DNA of 64,000 bases. Source: Phenylobacterium deserti (GTDB lineage: Bacteria; Pseudomonadota; Alphaproteobacteria; Caulobacterales; Caulobacteraceae). The notes under the pieces are model-generated. The model was not told where the DNA came from, made no database searches, and saw nothing but the letters and a program-made list of their open reading frames with translations. Shown in pieces: positions 30,240 to 39,043 of the stretch. A program made the translations under genes and the position numbers. Within the stretch, counting starts at the first letter, position 1. The number at the start of each line of letters is the position of its first letter. The stretch is taken from the NCBI GenBank assembly GCA_945883235.1, contig CAMCXF010000001.1, positions 124,001 to 188,000 on the forward strand. Reading direction: 5' to 3'.

Positions 30240-32003
30240 TCAGTACGCCAGCGCCACCCCGTCCTTGCGCATCTCGGTCGCCGCCTCATAGCGCCCTGGC
30301 CAGGCGCGGATGGCCTGATACCCGCCATAGCCGCCAGGGGCCGCTTTCAGCACCCAGCCGATCTTCGCCAGTTCGGCCCGGGTCGCGTCGGGCACGCCGG
30401 TTTCCAGGTTGAGATCACCCACCGCCCCCAGCTCCTCGCCGGTGGGTTCCATCCCGCCGTTGTGGTGCCAGCGCGGGCTGTCGCCGGCCTCCTGGAGCCC
30501 AAGGCCGAAATCCACGAGGTTTGAAATAATCTGTGCCTGGCCCTGCGGCTGCATGTCGCCGCCCATGACGCCGAAGCTCAGCATTGGCCGCCCGCCCTCG
30601 GTGGCGAACCCGGGAATGATGGTCTGGAACGGCCGCTTGCCCGGCGCATAGACGTTGGGATGACCATCGGTCAGGGCAAACATCTCGCCCCGGTTCTGGA
30701 ACATGAAGCCCAGCCCGTCCGGCATCAGGCCAGACCCCATGCCGCGATAGTTGGACTGGATCAGCGACACCATCATACCGTCAGCGTCCGACGTGGTCAG
30801 ATAGGTGGTGTCGCCGTGCCCCGGTGCCTTGCCGGGATAGACGGTGCCTGCAATGCGGTCGGGCCGGATCAGGGCGGCGCGTTCGCGGGCGTAGTCTTTG
30901 GACAGCAGCCAGTCGATCGGCGCGTTATACATGGCCGGATCAGCATAGAACCGTGCCCGGTCCTCGAACGCCAGACGCTTGGCCTCGACACCGTGGTGGA
31001 TCGCCGCCGCCGACTGGAATCCCATGGCCTTGATGTCGAACTCGGCCATCATGTTCAGGATCTGAAGCGTAACGAACCCTTGGCTGTTCGGCGGCAATCC
31101 CCACACATCGACACCGCGATAGTTGACCGACCGGGGTTCCACCCAATCGGTCCTGTGGGCGGCCAGATCGGCCCGGGTCATCCAGCCACCGATGCGCTTG
31201 AAGTACCGCTCGATCCTCTGCGCGATCTCACCCTCGTAGTACGCCCGCCCGCCGCCCTCGGCGATCAGGCGATAGGTGCGGCCCAGATCAGGGTTACGGA
31301 ATATCTCGCCCTCGCGCGGCGTCTTGCCGTTCGGTGCCCACAGCGCCTTGAAGTTCTCGACCTCCTCGATCCCGGCGGTCGGTCGCGTGAAGTTGCGGTG
31401 CGAGATGCCGACATAGAAGGCCGTCTGCTGGATGACCGGCGCGCCCTCCTCGCAGTGGCGGATAGCCGGCTGGAACAGGTCCTTCCATGGCAATTTTCCA
31501 TAGCGCTGGTGCAGGCTCCACCAGGCGTCGACCGCCCCGGGCACGCTGACCGTCGTGGCACCATGCGACGCGATCCGTCCGTCCTTTGCCCGGGCGCGCT
31601 GGGTCTCCAGCGACAGCGCCGTTGGGCTGCGCCCCGAGCCGTTCAGCCCGATGACCTTCTTCGTCTTCGGATCCCACAGCAGAGCGAACGCGTCGCCACC
31701 GATCCCGCAGGCGATGGGCTCGCCGAATCCCAGCACGGCGTTGGCGGCAATCGCCGCATCCACCGCCGAGCCGCCCGCCTTCAGAATCTCGATGGCTGCC
31801 AGCGTGGCCAGCGGGTGGGCGGTCGCCGCAGCACCGTGCACCCCCCACGCCGCCGAACGGCCGGCAAAGGTCGCGCCGTCCACCCGGTCCCCCGGTCTGA
31901 CGTCAGGTCGATTGCGGTTGGGGTTCTCGGATCGCGATGAGGCAAACGCGCGCCCGGCCACAGCGGCGGCGGGAACGGCGGCGAGAAAGGTGCGGCGGCG
32001 CAT
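30240..32003 (-). CDS. ggt: gamma-glutamyltransferase family protein
   Basis: The 587-residue Ntn-hydrolase has a twin-arginine-like signal (MRRRTFLAAVPAAAVAG), so it should be periplasmic. The family opening ATAHPLATLAAIEILKAGGS and the self-cleavage/nucleophile site GHGDTTYLTTSDADG are present, along with the C-terminal FGVMGGDMQPQGQ. These enzymes cleave gamma-glutamyl bonds of glutathione, but related members act on cephalosporin-type amides. The preferred substrate is not clear. Confidence 0.9.
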   Translation of the reverse strand: MRRRTFLAAVPAAAVAGRAFASSRSENPNRNRPDVRPGDRVDGATFAGRSAAWGVHGAAATAHPLATLAAIEILKAGGSAVDAAIAANAVLGFGEPIACGIGGDAFALLWDPKTKKVIGLNGSGRSPTALSLETQRARAKDGRIASHGATTVSVPGAVDAWWSLHQRYGKLPWKDLFQPAIRHCEEGAPVIQQTAFYVGISHRNFTRPTAGIEEVENFKALWAPNGKTPREGEIFRNPDLGRTYRLIAEGGGRAYYEGEIAQRIERYFKRIGGWMTRADLAAHRTDWVEPRSVNYRGVDVWGLPPNSQGFVTLQILNMMAEFDIKAMGFQSAAAIHHGVEAKRLAFEDRARFYADPAMYNAPIDWLLSKDYARERAALIRPDRIAGTVYPGKAPGHGDTTYLTTSDADGMMVSLIQSNYRGMGSGLMPDGLGFMFQNRGEMFALTDGHPNVYAPGKRPFQTIIPGFATEGGRPMLSFGVMGGDMQPQGQAQIISNLVDFGLGLQEAGDSPRWHHNGGMEPTGEELGAVGDLNLETGVPDATRAELAKIGWVLKAAPGGYGGYQAIRAWPGRYEAATEMRKDGVALAY

Positions 32004-32089
32004 GGCAGCGGGTTCCGGAGTGAAGCCGGAAGGTTAGCAGACCCGCCGAAAGCTACCAATCCAGTCGCGAGCGCCGCGCGCTCCAAGCC

Positions 32090-32135
32090 AAAAAAATGCG
32101 CGCCGACGGATCCGGGGAGGACCCAGCCGGCGCGC
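32090..32135 (-). terminator. probable terminator of the fasciclin gene
   Basis: On the minus strand GCGCGCCG (32135-32128) pairs with CGGCGCGC (32105-32098), with a 22-nt apical part, and is followed by a base and a run of seven T. It lies about 40 bp after the fasciclin stop and is oriented correctly for it. Confidence 0.7.
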
Positions 32136-32172
32136 TGCAGCGCGTGGGGGGCACACGCTACAATTCGGTCAG

Positions 32173-32670
32173 TTACATCGCAGGCGGCAGCAGCACCTTG
32201 TCGATCACGTGGATCACGCCATTGGATGCGGCCACGTCGGCGGCGATCACCTTGGCACCGCCCACGGTCACGCCGTTGCGGCCGTCGATGGCCAGGCTCG
32301 CGCCCTGAACGGTGGTAACGGACAGTTGCTTGCCGGCCAGGGCCGTCGACATCGTCTTGCCGGCCACCACGTGGTAGGTCAGCACCGAGGCCAGCTGCTT
32401 TTTGTTCTCAGGCTTCAGAAGCGTTTCGACCGTGCCGGCCGGCAGCGCCGCAAACGCGGCGTCCGTGGGCGCAAACACCGTGAACGGACCAGCCGACTGC
32501 AGGGTCGGCACGAGGCCAGCGGCAGTCGCGGCAGCCAGCAAGGTCTTGAACTGGCCAGCGCCCGAGGCAACGGCGACGATGTCACCCTTGGCGTCGGCGG
32601 CGTAGGCCGGTGTGAACGCGACGGTGGCGAGCGCCAGGGCGGCGGCGGCGGCAGTAAGGCTCTTGAGCAT
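32173..32670 (-). CDS. secreted fasciclin-domain protein
   Basis: The 165-residue protein has a signal peptide ([24 protein letters not shown]) and one FAS1 domain. The FAS1 H1 block is [17 protein letters not shown] and the H2 block is [13 protein letters not shown]. Single-domain bacterial FAS1 proteins are adhesion- or envelope-associated, with unclear roles. A GGAACC-type ribosome site region precedes the ATG. A TACAAT -10-like hexamer lies about 60 bp upstream on the same strand. Confidence 0.92.
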   Translation of the reverse strand: MLKSLTAAAAALALATVAFTPAYAADAKGDIVAVASGAGQFKTLLAAATAAGLVPTLQSAGPFTVFAPTDAAFAALPAGTVETLLKPENKKQLASVLTYHVVAGKTMSTALAGKQLSVTTVQGASLAIDGRNGVTVGGAKVIAADVAASNGVIHVIDKVLLPPAM

Positions 32671-32955
32671 GGATCTGGTTCCTTGAAGACGGTGGAGGAT
32701 TGCGGTTGGCGTGGGTATTTTATTGTATTCCGCATGAGATATGAATGTTCACCTTGATCGCAAGACCATGGCTGAATTTTTTTCTTAAAAAGCCGGATAA
32801 ATACAAAGATCGATCCCGGATCCGCTCATTGTCGTCCCGACATTGATATCTCAGCCGGGATACAATATTTCACATTCAAGGCAGTCTGGCTCCTCGCGTG
32901 CCACGGTCGCTGCCATCTGCCGGGCGCGGTACACCGAACTGCGCTAGGGTCACGC

Positions 32956-33648
32956 TTGCGTAACGACAGCCAACTTCAGGGATCGCACTTGCCGGTATCT
33001 CCGTCACCCGCCCGTTCCAGCCCACGGTCCCGGCTGGTACGCGTGCGCGCCCGGAGCGCCGAATACGACATCAAGCGCCGCCAGCTGCTGGGCCGGATCG
33101 CCATCCGCTTCAAACAGCCGGACCGGCCCTCATTGCGCGAACTGGCTGTTGCAGCCGAGGTCTCGGTGCCCACCCTGCGCCACTATTTCGGAGATCGCGA
33201 AGGCGTGGTGGCGGCCGTGCTCGCCGACGCCCATGCCCGCGGTGCGCCGTTTCTGGCCCTGGCCGCCCGGCCCGACGGGCCCCTGCCCCATTCGCTTCGT
33301 ATCGGCTTGACCCAGATCGTCCAGGGTCACCTGTTCGCGGTCGGCGGCTTCCACGCCATTGGTCTGACGGAGGGTTTGCTGCACAGAACAATAGGGCCGC
33401 ACTATCTGCAGACTATCCTGGAGCCGGCGCTACAGGCCTTCGAGCTCAGGCTTCAGGCCCACATCGACCTGGGCGACCTGAAACCCGTCAACGTGCGCCA
33501 TGCCGCGCTGGGGCTGGTAGCCCCGGTCGTGCTGTTCATGCTGCACCAAGGCGAACTCGGCGGCCATCGCGTGCGCCCCGGCGGCCCTGCTGAACTGGTC
33601 GACTACCTCGTCGACGCCTTCGTGGCCGCGTTCGGGGTGACAGCGTAG
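32956..33648 (+). CDS. TetR/AcrR family transcriptional regulator
   Basis: The helix-turn-helix lies about residues 45-85 (LRELAVAAEVSVPTLRHYFGDREG), followed by an alpha-helical ligand domain to residue 230. The start is uncertain: the frame opens at a TTG at 32956, and another TTG (LPVSPS) lies near 32990. The 285-bp region between it and the divergent fasciclin gene is AT-rich and shared as a regulatory region. The regulated target is unknown; no operator was resolved. Confidence 0.8.
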   Translation: MRNDSQLQGSHLPVSPSPARSSPRSRLVRVRARSAEYDIKRRQLLGRIAIRFKQPDRPSLRELAVAAEVSVPTLRHYFGDREGVVAAVLADAHARGAPFLALAARPDGPLPHSLRIGLTQIVQGHLFAVGGFHAIGLTEGLLHRTIGPHYLQTILEPALQAFELRLQAHIDLGDLKPVNVRHAALGLVAPVVLFMLHQGELGGHRVRPGGPAELVDYLVDAFVAAFGVTA

Positions 33649-33671
33649 CGGCCGGGATCACGGGTACTCGC

Positions 33672-34034
33672 TCAGGCCGCCGCACTTAGATTGAAGTCGG
33701 CGTGGATCACGCCATAGGGCACCACCAGCTTTCGGTCGTCGGTGCGCTCGATCAGGCCCCAGTCCAGCAGGATCGCCACATCCTCATGAACGCGCTTCAC
33801 ATCGCGACCCAGTTCGCGCGCCAGCCCGCGAAGGCTAACCGCACCCACGCCCTGCAGACGCTCGATCAGCGTCCAGCGTCGGGGCGACAACACCGAAAAC
33901 AGCTGGGCGGGCGACGAGAAGGTGAACAGGTCCGACCCTGATTTGCCTGTCCGCCAGGCCTCTACAAAGGCGCTGCCGGCATCGTTCAGGATCGCCTCGT
34001 CATCCTTGCGGATCTGGATCGTCGCGGTTCTCAA
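33672..34034 (-). CDS. TumA-like winged-helix antitoxin/regulator (HVO_A0114 type)
   Basis: The 120-residue protein has a winged helix in residues 40-110 (LSPRRWTLIERLQGVGAVSL, then ARELGRDVKRVHEDVAILLDWGLIER). This is the pattern of the HVO_A0114-like DNA-binding proteins that pair with TumE (DUF6516) toxins. Its start overlaps the stop of the upstream toxin gene by 4 bp (ATGA), so the toxin is the first gene. It should neutralise the toxin and repress the shared promoter at 34323-34351. The pairing is inferred from family and adjacency. Confidence 0.8.
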   Translation of the reverse strand: MRTATIQIRKDDEAILNDAGSAFVEAWRTGKSGSDLFTFSSPAQLFSVLSPRRWTLIERLQGVGAVSLRGLARELGRDVKRVHEDVAILLDWGLIERTDDRKLVVPYGVIHADFNLSAAA

Positions 34035-34315
34035 ATCGGCCTCCTTGCCTGAACGTCGGACATGAAATCGCGGACCAGGTTCTCGACAGTAGTGAACGCA
34101 TAAGACGCTTCGACGCCGTCGTTGTGCCGGTGGTCGCCCTTCGGGCGCTCGTTGTCGTAACCCACGATCCTTTTGCCAGACCGGCCGTAGTAGAGCCGGT
34201 ATTTGTAGCTATGGCGGCTTCCTTCGACGGGTGCCGACAACTGCCAGATCACCATTTCCAGAATGGCCCCATCTGACAGGACGGACTTCTGGCGATAGAG
34301 CAGCTGAGCCGACAC
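34031..34315 (-). CDS. TumE/DUF6516-like toxin
   Basis: The 94-residue protein has the DUF6516 pattern: DGAILEMVIWQLSAPVEGS, then HSYKYRLYYGRSGKRIVGYD and NERPKGDHRH, with a final FTTVENLVRDFMSDV. The NERPKGDHRH block holds candidate catalytic histidines and acids. The family is described as the toxin of TumE/TumA type II systems. The start is a GTG at 34315 with no ribosome site in front of it, because a promoter-like TTGACA-N17-CATAAG ends only seven bases upstream; a leaderless mRNA is likely. Confidence 0.8.
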   Translation of the reverse strand: MSAQLLYRQKSVLSDGAILEMVIWQLSAPVEGSRHSYKYRLYYGRSGKRIVGYDNERPKGDHRHNDGVEASYAFTTVENLVRDFMSDVQARRPI

Positions 34316-34363
34316 GTTGGCGCTTATGCCAACAATTTATCATGTTGTCAATTCGGCCAACAT
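34316..34363 (-). promoter_or_regulatory. promoter and operators of the toxin-antitoxin pair
   Basis: On the minus strand TTGACA (34351-34346) and CATAAG (34328-34323) are separated by exactly 17 bases. Two inverted repeats overlie these elements. GTTGGC/GCCAAC at 34316-34321 and 34328-34333 covers the -10 and start, and ATGTTG/CAACAT at 34342-34347 and 34358-34363 covers the -35. The four arms share a core related to TGTTGGC. This suits autorepression by the antitoxin. Confidence 0.65.
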
Positions 34364-34554
34364 AGCTGCAAACGCAGGACCACCGGGGCCTCAAAGCCAA
34401 ATCACGCCCCGGCCCCGTTGTTCGCGAAGCTAGGAAAGAGAGCGAGAGGAGGCGGGCGGCCAGGGCGGGGACGGGGGCGGCGGAGAAAGCCTTGTGCATT
34501 CTGATCGCCGCCTTGGTAGACTTTGCGTCCAGGCTGCAAATCCGGGAGGCGGGA

Positions 34555-35625
34555 ATGTTCAAAGGTGCGCGGGCGCGGGAGCGCGTGTTTGTCGGCCTGA
34601 TGTGGCTTGTCTCGGTGGTGCTGGCCGGGTTCCTGATCGGCCTGGGGTCGCTGGTAATCGGCGACTTGCCGCGCGTCGAGGCACCGGTCGCGATCGAACA
34701 GTTCGTGGACCCTGCCCGGACCGCGGCGATCAAGAGGGATCAGACGGCGCTCGCGGCCGCATCCGCCGTCGCCGAAGACCGGTTGGCCCGGGCCGAAGAG
34801 GCGTTCGGCCAATCGCAGTCCGCCTATGGCGCCGCCCGGGAGACCTTTGAAAACTGGATCTCGACGCGGTCCGCCACCGGCGACCGATCGCAGGACCCGG
34901 AGGTGCTGGCGCGCACCCGGGCCTTGGACGATTTGAAGAAAGCGGAACAGGGCGCACGGACGGCGCGCGATGCGATCCAGTCCGAGCGGGACACACTCGC
35001 CGATCGGATCGAGGCGAACCGGATCGCCGATGACGCACTGCGGACGGCGGCGCAGCCCGCCTTCGAGCGCGCGACATTCGTGCAGGAAATGAAGGTCTTC
35101 GGGCTACGGCTGGCGCTGACCCTGCCGTTGCTGGCGATCGCGGCATGGATGCTGTTACGCAAGCCGCGCGGTGACTACTGGCCGATGAAGCGGGGCTTTA
35201 TCCTGTTCTCCGCCTTCGCGTTCTTCGTCGAGCTTGTGCCGTACCTTCCCGAGTACGGGGGCTATGTGCGTTATGGCGTTGGGATCATTCTGACCGTGAT
35301 CGTCGGCCACTACGGGATCAAGGGCATGCGCGCCTATTTGAAAGCGCGCGAGGCCGACGAGACGCGGGCGGAGCCGGAACGGGTTCAATCCATCGAGTAC
35401 GAGCAGGCGATCAAGAAGATGGCGAGCCGCGCCTGTCCCGGCTGTGACCGCCCGCTGCCCGGCGTCGAAGGCACCCAGATCGACTACTGCGTCCACTGCG
35501 GCATGCATCTCTTCAATCGCTGTGGATCGTGTGAGACGCGAAAGTTCGCTTTCTTCAGGTACTGCATGTCTTGCGGAACGCCCGCGATGCCGGACGCCAC
35601 GCCCAAAATCCTGCAGAATGGATAG
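34555..35625 (+). CDS. unrecognised membrane protein with coiled coil and zinc ribbons
   Basis: I do not recognise a named family. A membrane segment at about residues 12-36 is followed by a charged alpha-helical, probably coiled-coil region (about 55-170, rich in A/E/R/D). Two or three further hydrophobic segments lie near 178-200, 215-230 and 237-258. The C-terminal 65 residues contain four Cys pairs (CPGC, CVHC, CGSC, CMSC), consistent with two zinc ribbons on the cytoplasmic side. The ATG at 34555 has a GGGAGG site; an upstream in-frame ATG at 34492 adds 21 residues. It is divergent from the toxin-antitoxin genes. Confidence 0.7.
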   Translation: MFKGARARERVFVGLMWLVSVVLAGFLIGLGSLVIGDLPRVEAPVAIEQFVDPARTAAIKRDQTALAAASAVAEDRLARAEEAFGQSQSAYGAARETFENWISTRSATGDRSQDPEVLARTRALDDLKKAEQGARTARDAIQSERDTLADRIEANRIADDALRTAAQPAFERATFVQEMKVFGLRLALTLPLLAIAAWMLLRKPRGDYWPMKRGFILFSAFAFFVELVPYLPEYGGYVRYGVGIILTVIVGHYGIKGMRAYLKAREADETRAEPERVQSIEYEQAIKKMASRACPGCDRPLPGVEGTQIDYCVHCGMHLFNRCGSCETRKFAFFRYCMSCGTPAMPDATPKILQNG

Positions 35626-35722
35626 GACGACGCACCCACGACCTCTTCTTGGCAAGCGGTCACTCGCCCCGTTTCGTCTGCTCCTCTCCTACCAAAGGTG
35701 GTAAAGGAACAACGGGCAACCC

Positions 35723-37168
35723 CTACCGGAACGGCGGCTCATCAAAACTGCGCAGCTTGCGCGAATGCAGCCGCGACCCTTCCGACCGCAGCAGGTTGAT
35801 CGCCTCCAGGCCGATCTGCAGGTGCTGGGCGATGGCGCGGTCGTAAAAGGCGTTGGCCTGGCCGGGCAGTTTGATCTCGCCGTGAAGTGGCTTGTCCGAC
35901 ACGCACAGCAGCGTCCCGTAGGGTACCCGGAACCGGTATCCCTGGGCCGCGATGGTGGCACTTTCCATATCGATGGCGACGGCCCGGCTCTGGTTGAACC
36001 GCAGGGCACTCGACGAGTATTTCAGTTCCCAGTTCCGGTCGTCTGTCGAGACCACCGTGCCGGTCCGCAACCGCCGCTTCAGCACATCGCCGGTTTCGCC
36101 GGTGATGCGTTCAGCCGCACCGTTCAGCGCCACCTGCACCTCGGCCAGCGGCGGGATCGGGATCTCCGGCGGCAGCACCTTGTCCAGCACGTGGTCGTCG
36201 CGCAGGTAGGCGTGGGCCAGCACATAGTCGCCGATCTTCTGCGAGCCCCTCAGGCCGCCACAGTGGCCGATCATCAGCCACGCCTGGGGCCTGAGCACCG
36301 CGAGGTGATCGCAGACCGTCTTGGCGTTGGAGGGGCCGACCCCGATGTTGACCAGGGTGATCCCCGCCCTGCCCGGGGCCATCAGGTGATAGGCCGGCAT
36401 CTGGTGCTTGCGCCACGTCCCCGCCGCCACCGTCGCTTCCGGATCAGGCGTCTCGGCTGTGATCAGCACATGACCCGCCGCCGACAGCGCCGTATAGGGA
36501 CCCCCGCTCTTGAGCTGCGCCGCGCCCCAACTCACGAACTCATCCACATAGCGGTGATAGTTGGTGAACAGGATGTACTGCTGGGTATGGTCGGCCGGCG
36601 TGCCGGTGTAGTGGGCCAGGCGGGCCAGCGAGAAATCAGTCCGCAGGCCGTCGAACAGGGCAAGGGGCCGCGCCGCGTCGCCCACGCCTACCCATGATCC
36701 ATCAGCGATCTCGTCGCCGATGAAGGCCAACTCGGTCGTCGGAAAATGCCGCGCGATCTCGACCGAGCCCACATCGGCCCTGGCCAGGTCCGCCGGGTCC
36801 AGCACATAGGGAAACGGAATTTCCTGGGTTGACCGCGCGACCTCGATTTCGACGTCAAAGTCTTCCTGCAGCAGCGAAAGCTGCTCGATCAGATAATCGC
36901 GGTAGAGCTCCGGTCGCGTCACCGTCACTGCATAGCGGCCGGGCGCGCCGATGCGGGCGTAGGCGCGGCTGATGCGGGGAAAAGGTCGCCCCTCTGGCCA
37001 ATTCAGGCGCAATTCGGGATAAACGAAGGCCCCGTCGCGGCGGGTGGCGACGTCCGGCGGCGGACCGCCGGCCAGAAACACCTTGAGGGCGGTGCGGAGA
37101 GACTCGACGCTTTGGCGGTATTCAGTCTCTAGCCGATCGACGATGTCGGCTGCTTTCATCTTGTTCAT
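35723..37168 (-). CDS. amn: AMP nucleosidase
   Basis: Amn cleaves AMP to adenine and ribose 5-phosphate. The N-terminal Amn-specific domain (about residues 5-165) is followed by a nucleoside phosphorylase-like domain with GVGPSNAKTVCDHLAVLRP, MIGHCGGLRGSQ and AIDMESATIAAQG. The 481-residue length from the ATG at 37168 is normal; a longer frame to 37243 adds a Ser/Arg-rich stretch that looks non-coding. No good ribosome site is visible for either. Confidence 0.93.
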   Translation of the reverse strand: MNKMKAADIVDRLETEYRQSVESLRTALKVFLAGGPPPDVATRRDGAFVYPELRLNWPEGRPFPRISRAYARIGAPGRYAVTVTRPELYRDYLIEQLSLLQEDFDVEIEVARSTQEIPFPYVLDPADLARADVGSVEIARHFPTTELAFIGDEIADGSWVGVGDAARPLALFDGLRTDFSLARLAHYTGTPADHTQQYILFTNYHRYVDEFVSWGAAQLKSGGPYTALSAAGHVLITAETPDPEATVAAGTWRKHQMPAYHLMAPGRAGITLVNIGVGPSNAKTVCDHLAVLRPQAWLMIGHCGGLRGSQKIGDYVLAHAYLRDDHVLDKVLPPEIPIPPLAEVQVALNGAAERITGETGDVLKRRLRTGTVVSTDDRNWELKYSSSALRFNQSRAVAIDMESATIAAQGYRFRVPYGTLLCVSDKPLHGEIKLPGQANAFYDRAIAQHLQIGLEAINLLRSEGSRLHSRKLRSFDEPPFR

Positions 37169-37273
37169 CGAAGGCAATATAGCGCGTCGATATGACGGTT
37201 GCGAATCCGTCGTGCTGGACGAGGCCCGCGTTCTTCGCGACAACAGGGCCTACGCGCGTCCTCAGGGGTCCAG

Positions 37274-38524
37274 ATGAACCGCCTTTTCACCTATTTTGTC
37301 GTCGGCTCCATGATCCTGGGGGTGCTTGTCGGCTGGGTCATCAACGTCAGCGTTCCCGCTGACAGCGCCAAAGAAATCGCCAGCAATCTGACGATCATCA
37401 CCGACGTGTTCCTGCGCCTGATCAAGATGATCATCGCGCCCCTGGTGTTCGCAACCCTGGTGGCCGGTATCGCCCACATGGAAGACGCCGGCGCGGTCGG
37501 TCGCATCGGCGTCAAGACCATGGGCTGGTTCATCGGCGCATCGATCATCTCGCTGACCATCGGCCTGATCATGGTGCATATCCTGCAGCCCGGATCAGGC
37601 CTGAACCTCACCCTGCCCGACGCCGCGACCACCGGTGCCGCCGTCGACACCGCCAAGTTCACCCTGCGCGACTTCATCACCCACTTGGTGCCCAAGTCGA
37701 TCGTCGAGGCCATGGCCAACAACGAGATCCTGCAGATCGTGGTGTTCTCGGTGTTTGTCGGCACTGCGGTAGCCGCTATCGACGACAAGGCCCCCGCTGT
37801 TCTGGCCCTGGTCGAACAGGTCGCCGCCATTATGCTCAAGGTCACCGGCTATGTGATGAAGACCGCGCCACTGGCGATCTTCGCCGCGCTTGCCGCCACC
37901 ATCGCCACCCAGGGCATCGAGGTGCTGTGGACCTATGTGAAGTTCATCAGCGGGTTCTATCTGTCGCTGGGCATCCTATGGGCGCTGCTGATCACCGCAT
38001 CCGTGGTGATCGTCGGACCGCGTGCCCTGAAGCTGATTGCCGCCGTCCGCCAGCCGACCCTGCTGGCCTTCTCGACCGCGTCCTCCGAAGCCGCCTATCC
38101 GCGCACCCTGGACGCGCTCCAGCAGTGGGGCGTGTCCCGCAAGGTCGCCAGCTTTGTCCTGCCGCTGGGCTACTCGTTCAATCTGGACGGGTCGATGATG
38201 TACTGCACGTTCGCCACCCTGTTCATCGCCCAGGTCTACGGGATCGAGATGTCGATCGCCCAGCAGGTGACCATGCTAGGCCTGTTGATGATCACCTCCA
38301 AAGGCATGGCCGGTGTACCCCGCGCCTCGCTGGTGGTGATCGCCGCCACCCTGGCCTATTTCGACCTGCCCGAGGCGGGACTGCTGCTGATCCTCACCGT
38401 CGACCACATCCTCGACATGGGCCGCTCCGCCACCAACGTCATCGGCAACACCGTCGCCGCCGCCGTCGTCGCCAAGTGGGAAGGCCAGATCGAGGAACCT
38501 GCGGGAGACGTTGCGAAAGCCTAA
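37274..38524 (+). CDS. dicarboxylate/amino acid:cation symporter (DAACS)
   Basis: The 416-residue transporter has the DAACS/GltP architecture. Hairpin 1 reads STASSEAAYPRTLDAL, transmembrane 7 has NLDGSMMYCTFATLF in place of NMDGT, hairpin 2 is SKGMAGVPRASLVV, and helix 8 carries DMGRSATNVIGN. The glutamate in hairpin 1 is found in the branch taking up neutral or acidic substrates with Na+ or H+; the exact substrate is open. The ATG at 37274 follows AGGGG. It is divergent from amn. Confidence 0.93.
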   Translation: MNRLFTYFVVGSMILGVLVGWVINVSVPADSAKEIASNLTIITDVFLRLIKMIIAPLVFATLVAGIAHMEDAGAVGRIGVKTMGWFIGASIISLTIGLIMVHILQPGSGLNLTLPDAATTGAAVDTAKFTLRDFITHLVPKSIVEAMANNEILQIVVFSVFVGTAVAAIDDKAPAVLALVEQVAAIMLKVTGYVMKTAPLAIFAALAATIATQGIEVLWTYVKFISGFYLSLGILWALLITASVVIVGPRALKLIAAVRQPTLLAFSTASSEAAYPRTLDALQQWGVSRKVASFVLPLGYSFNLDGSMMYCTFATLFIAQVYGIEMSIAQQVTMLGLLMITSKGMAGVPRASLVVIAATLAYFDLPEAGLLLILTVDHILDMGRSATNVIGNTVAAAVVAKWEGQIEEPAGDVAKA

Positions 38525-38599
38525 GGAGGGGCACCCTCCTCTACCCCAAGGCGAAGCCCGATCTACGATATTCACACACCGTCGGTGAACGCCCGGCTT

Positions 38600-38654
38600 C
38601 CTTCGCCCCTTGTGGGAGAAGGTGGGCCGCGAGAGCGGCTCGGATGAGGGGTCG
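38600..38654 (+). repeat. left inverted repeat flanking the DUF559 gene
   Basis: This 55-bp segment is the reverse complement of 39044-39097 with only a short mismatched centre. The first 25 bases (CTTCGCCCCTTGTGGGAGAA and neighbours) and the last 15 bases (TCGGATGAGGGGTCG) are identical to the partner. The mid-portion differs by a few bases. The pair encloses the DUF559 gene. Confidence 0.9.
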
Positions 38655-38661
38655 CGCCGCC

Positions 38662-39012
38662 CTATGGCTGGAGTGGCGGCGTTCCGACGACTTCGAGAAT
38701 TCGCCCGATGACCTGCCAGTCCTTGAGCTGGATTTCAGTGTTCCGGAAGCGCAGGACACGAAATCCTTTCGCCGCCAACCAGGCGTCTCGCAAAGCATCA
38801 CGTTCGGGATCGTGAAACGGACCGTCCGCCTCGATCACCAGCCGATGTCGCATGCAGACAAAGTCCAGAACGTAGGGCCCAAGCGGGACCTGCCGCCGGA
38901 ACTTCAGACCTTCCAACCTTCGGTCTCGGAGCAACTTCCACAGCAGGCGTTCGGTCTCAGGCGCAGTGCGGCGCAGAGCGCGAGCCTGAGGAACTGTGGT
39001 GGGGCGAGCCAT
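38662..39012 (-). CDS. DUF559 endonuclease-like protein
   Basis: The 116-residue protein has the DUF559 pattern of the very-short-patch-repair-like PD-(D/E)xK fold. It shows ALRRTAPETERLLWKLLRDR, then GLKFRRQVPLGPYVLDFVC, LVIEADGPFH and FRVLRFRNTEI. The D in VLDFVC and the E in VIEADG are candidate metal ligands. Its function is unknown. It is closely bracketed by the 54-bp inverted repeats at 38600 and 39044, which suggests the gene moved or amplifies with those repeats. The ATG at 39012 abuts a perfect hairpin. Confidence 0.88.
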   Translation of the reverse strand: MARPTTVPQARALRRTAPETERLLWKLLRDRRLEGLKFRRQVPLGPYVLDFVCMRHRLVIEADGPFHDPERDALRDAWLAAKGFRVLRFRNTEIQLKDWQVIGRILEVVGTPPLQP

Positions 39013-39037
39013 GGCTCAGGGTGACTTATCCTGAGCC
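39013..39037. repeat. perfect hairpin upstream of the DUF559 start
   Basis: GGCTCAGG at 39013-39020 and CCTGAGCC at 39030-39037 form an 8-bp perfect stem around a nine-base loop. On the plus strand it is followed by GGTTTT. It sits in the 5' leader of the DUF559 gene on the minus strand, inside the inverted-repeat cassette. Confidence 0.75.
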
Positions 39038-39043
39038 GGTTTT

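Noticed and set aside
33649-33671. GCGGCC/GGCCGC arms between the TetR and antitoxin genes as a terminator
   Set aside because: The loop is long and no T run follows on either strand.
37190-37215. tRNA-like segment GGTTGCGAATCCG
   Set aside because: It resembles a T-arm, but no acceptor or anticodon stems surround it.
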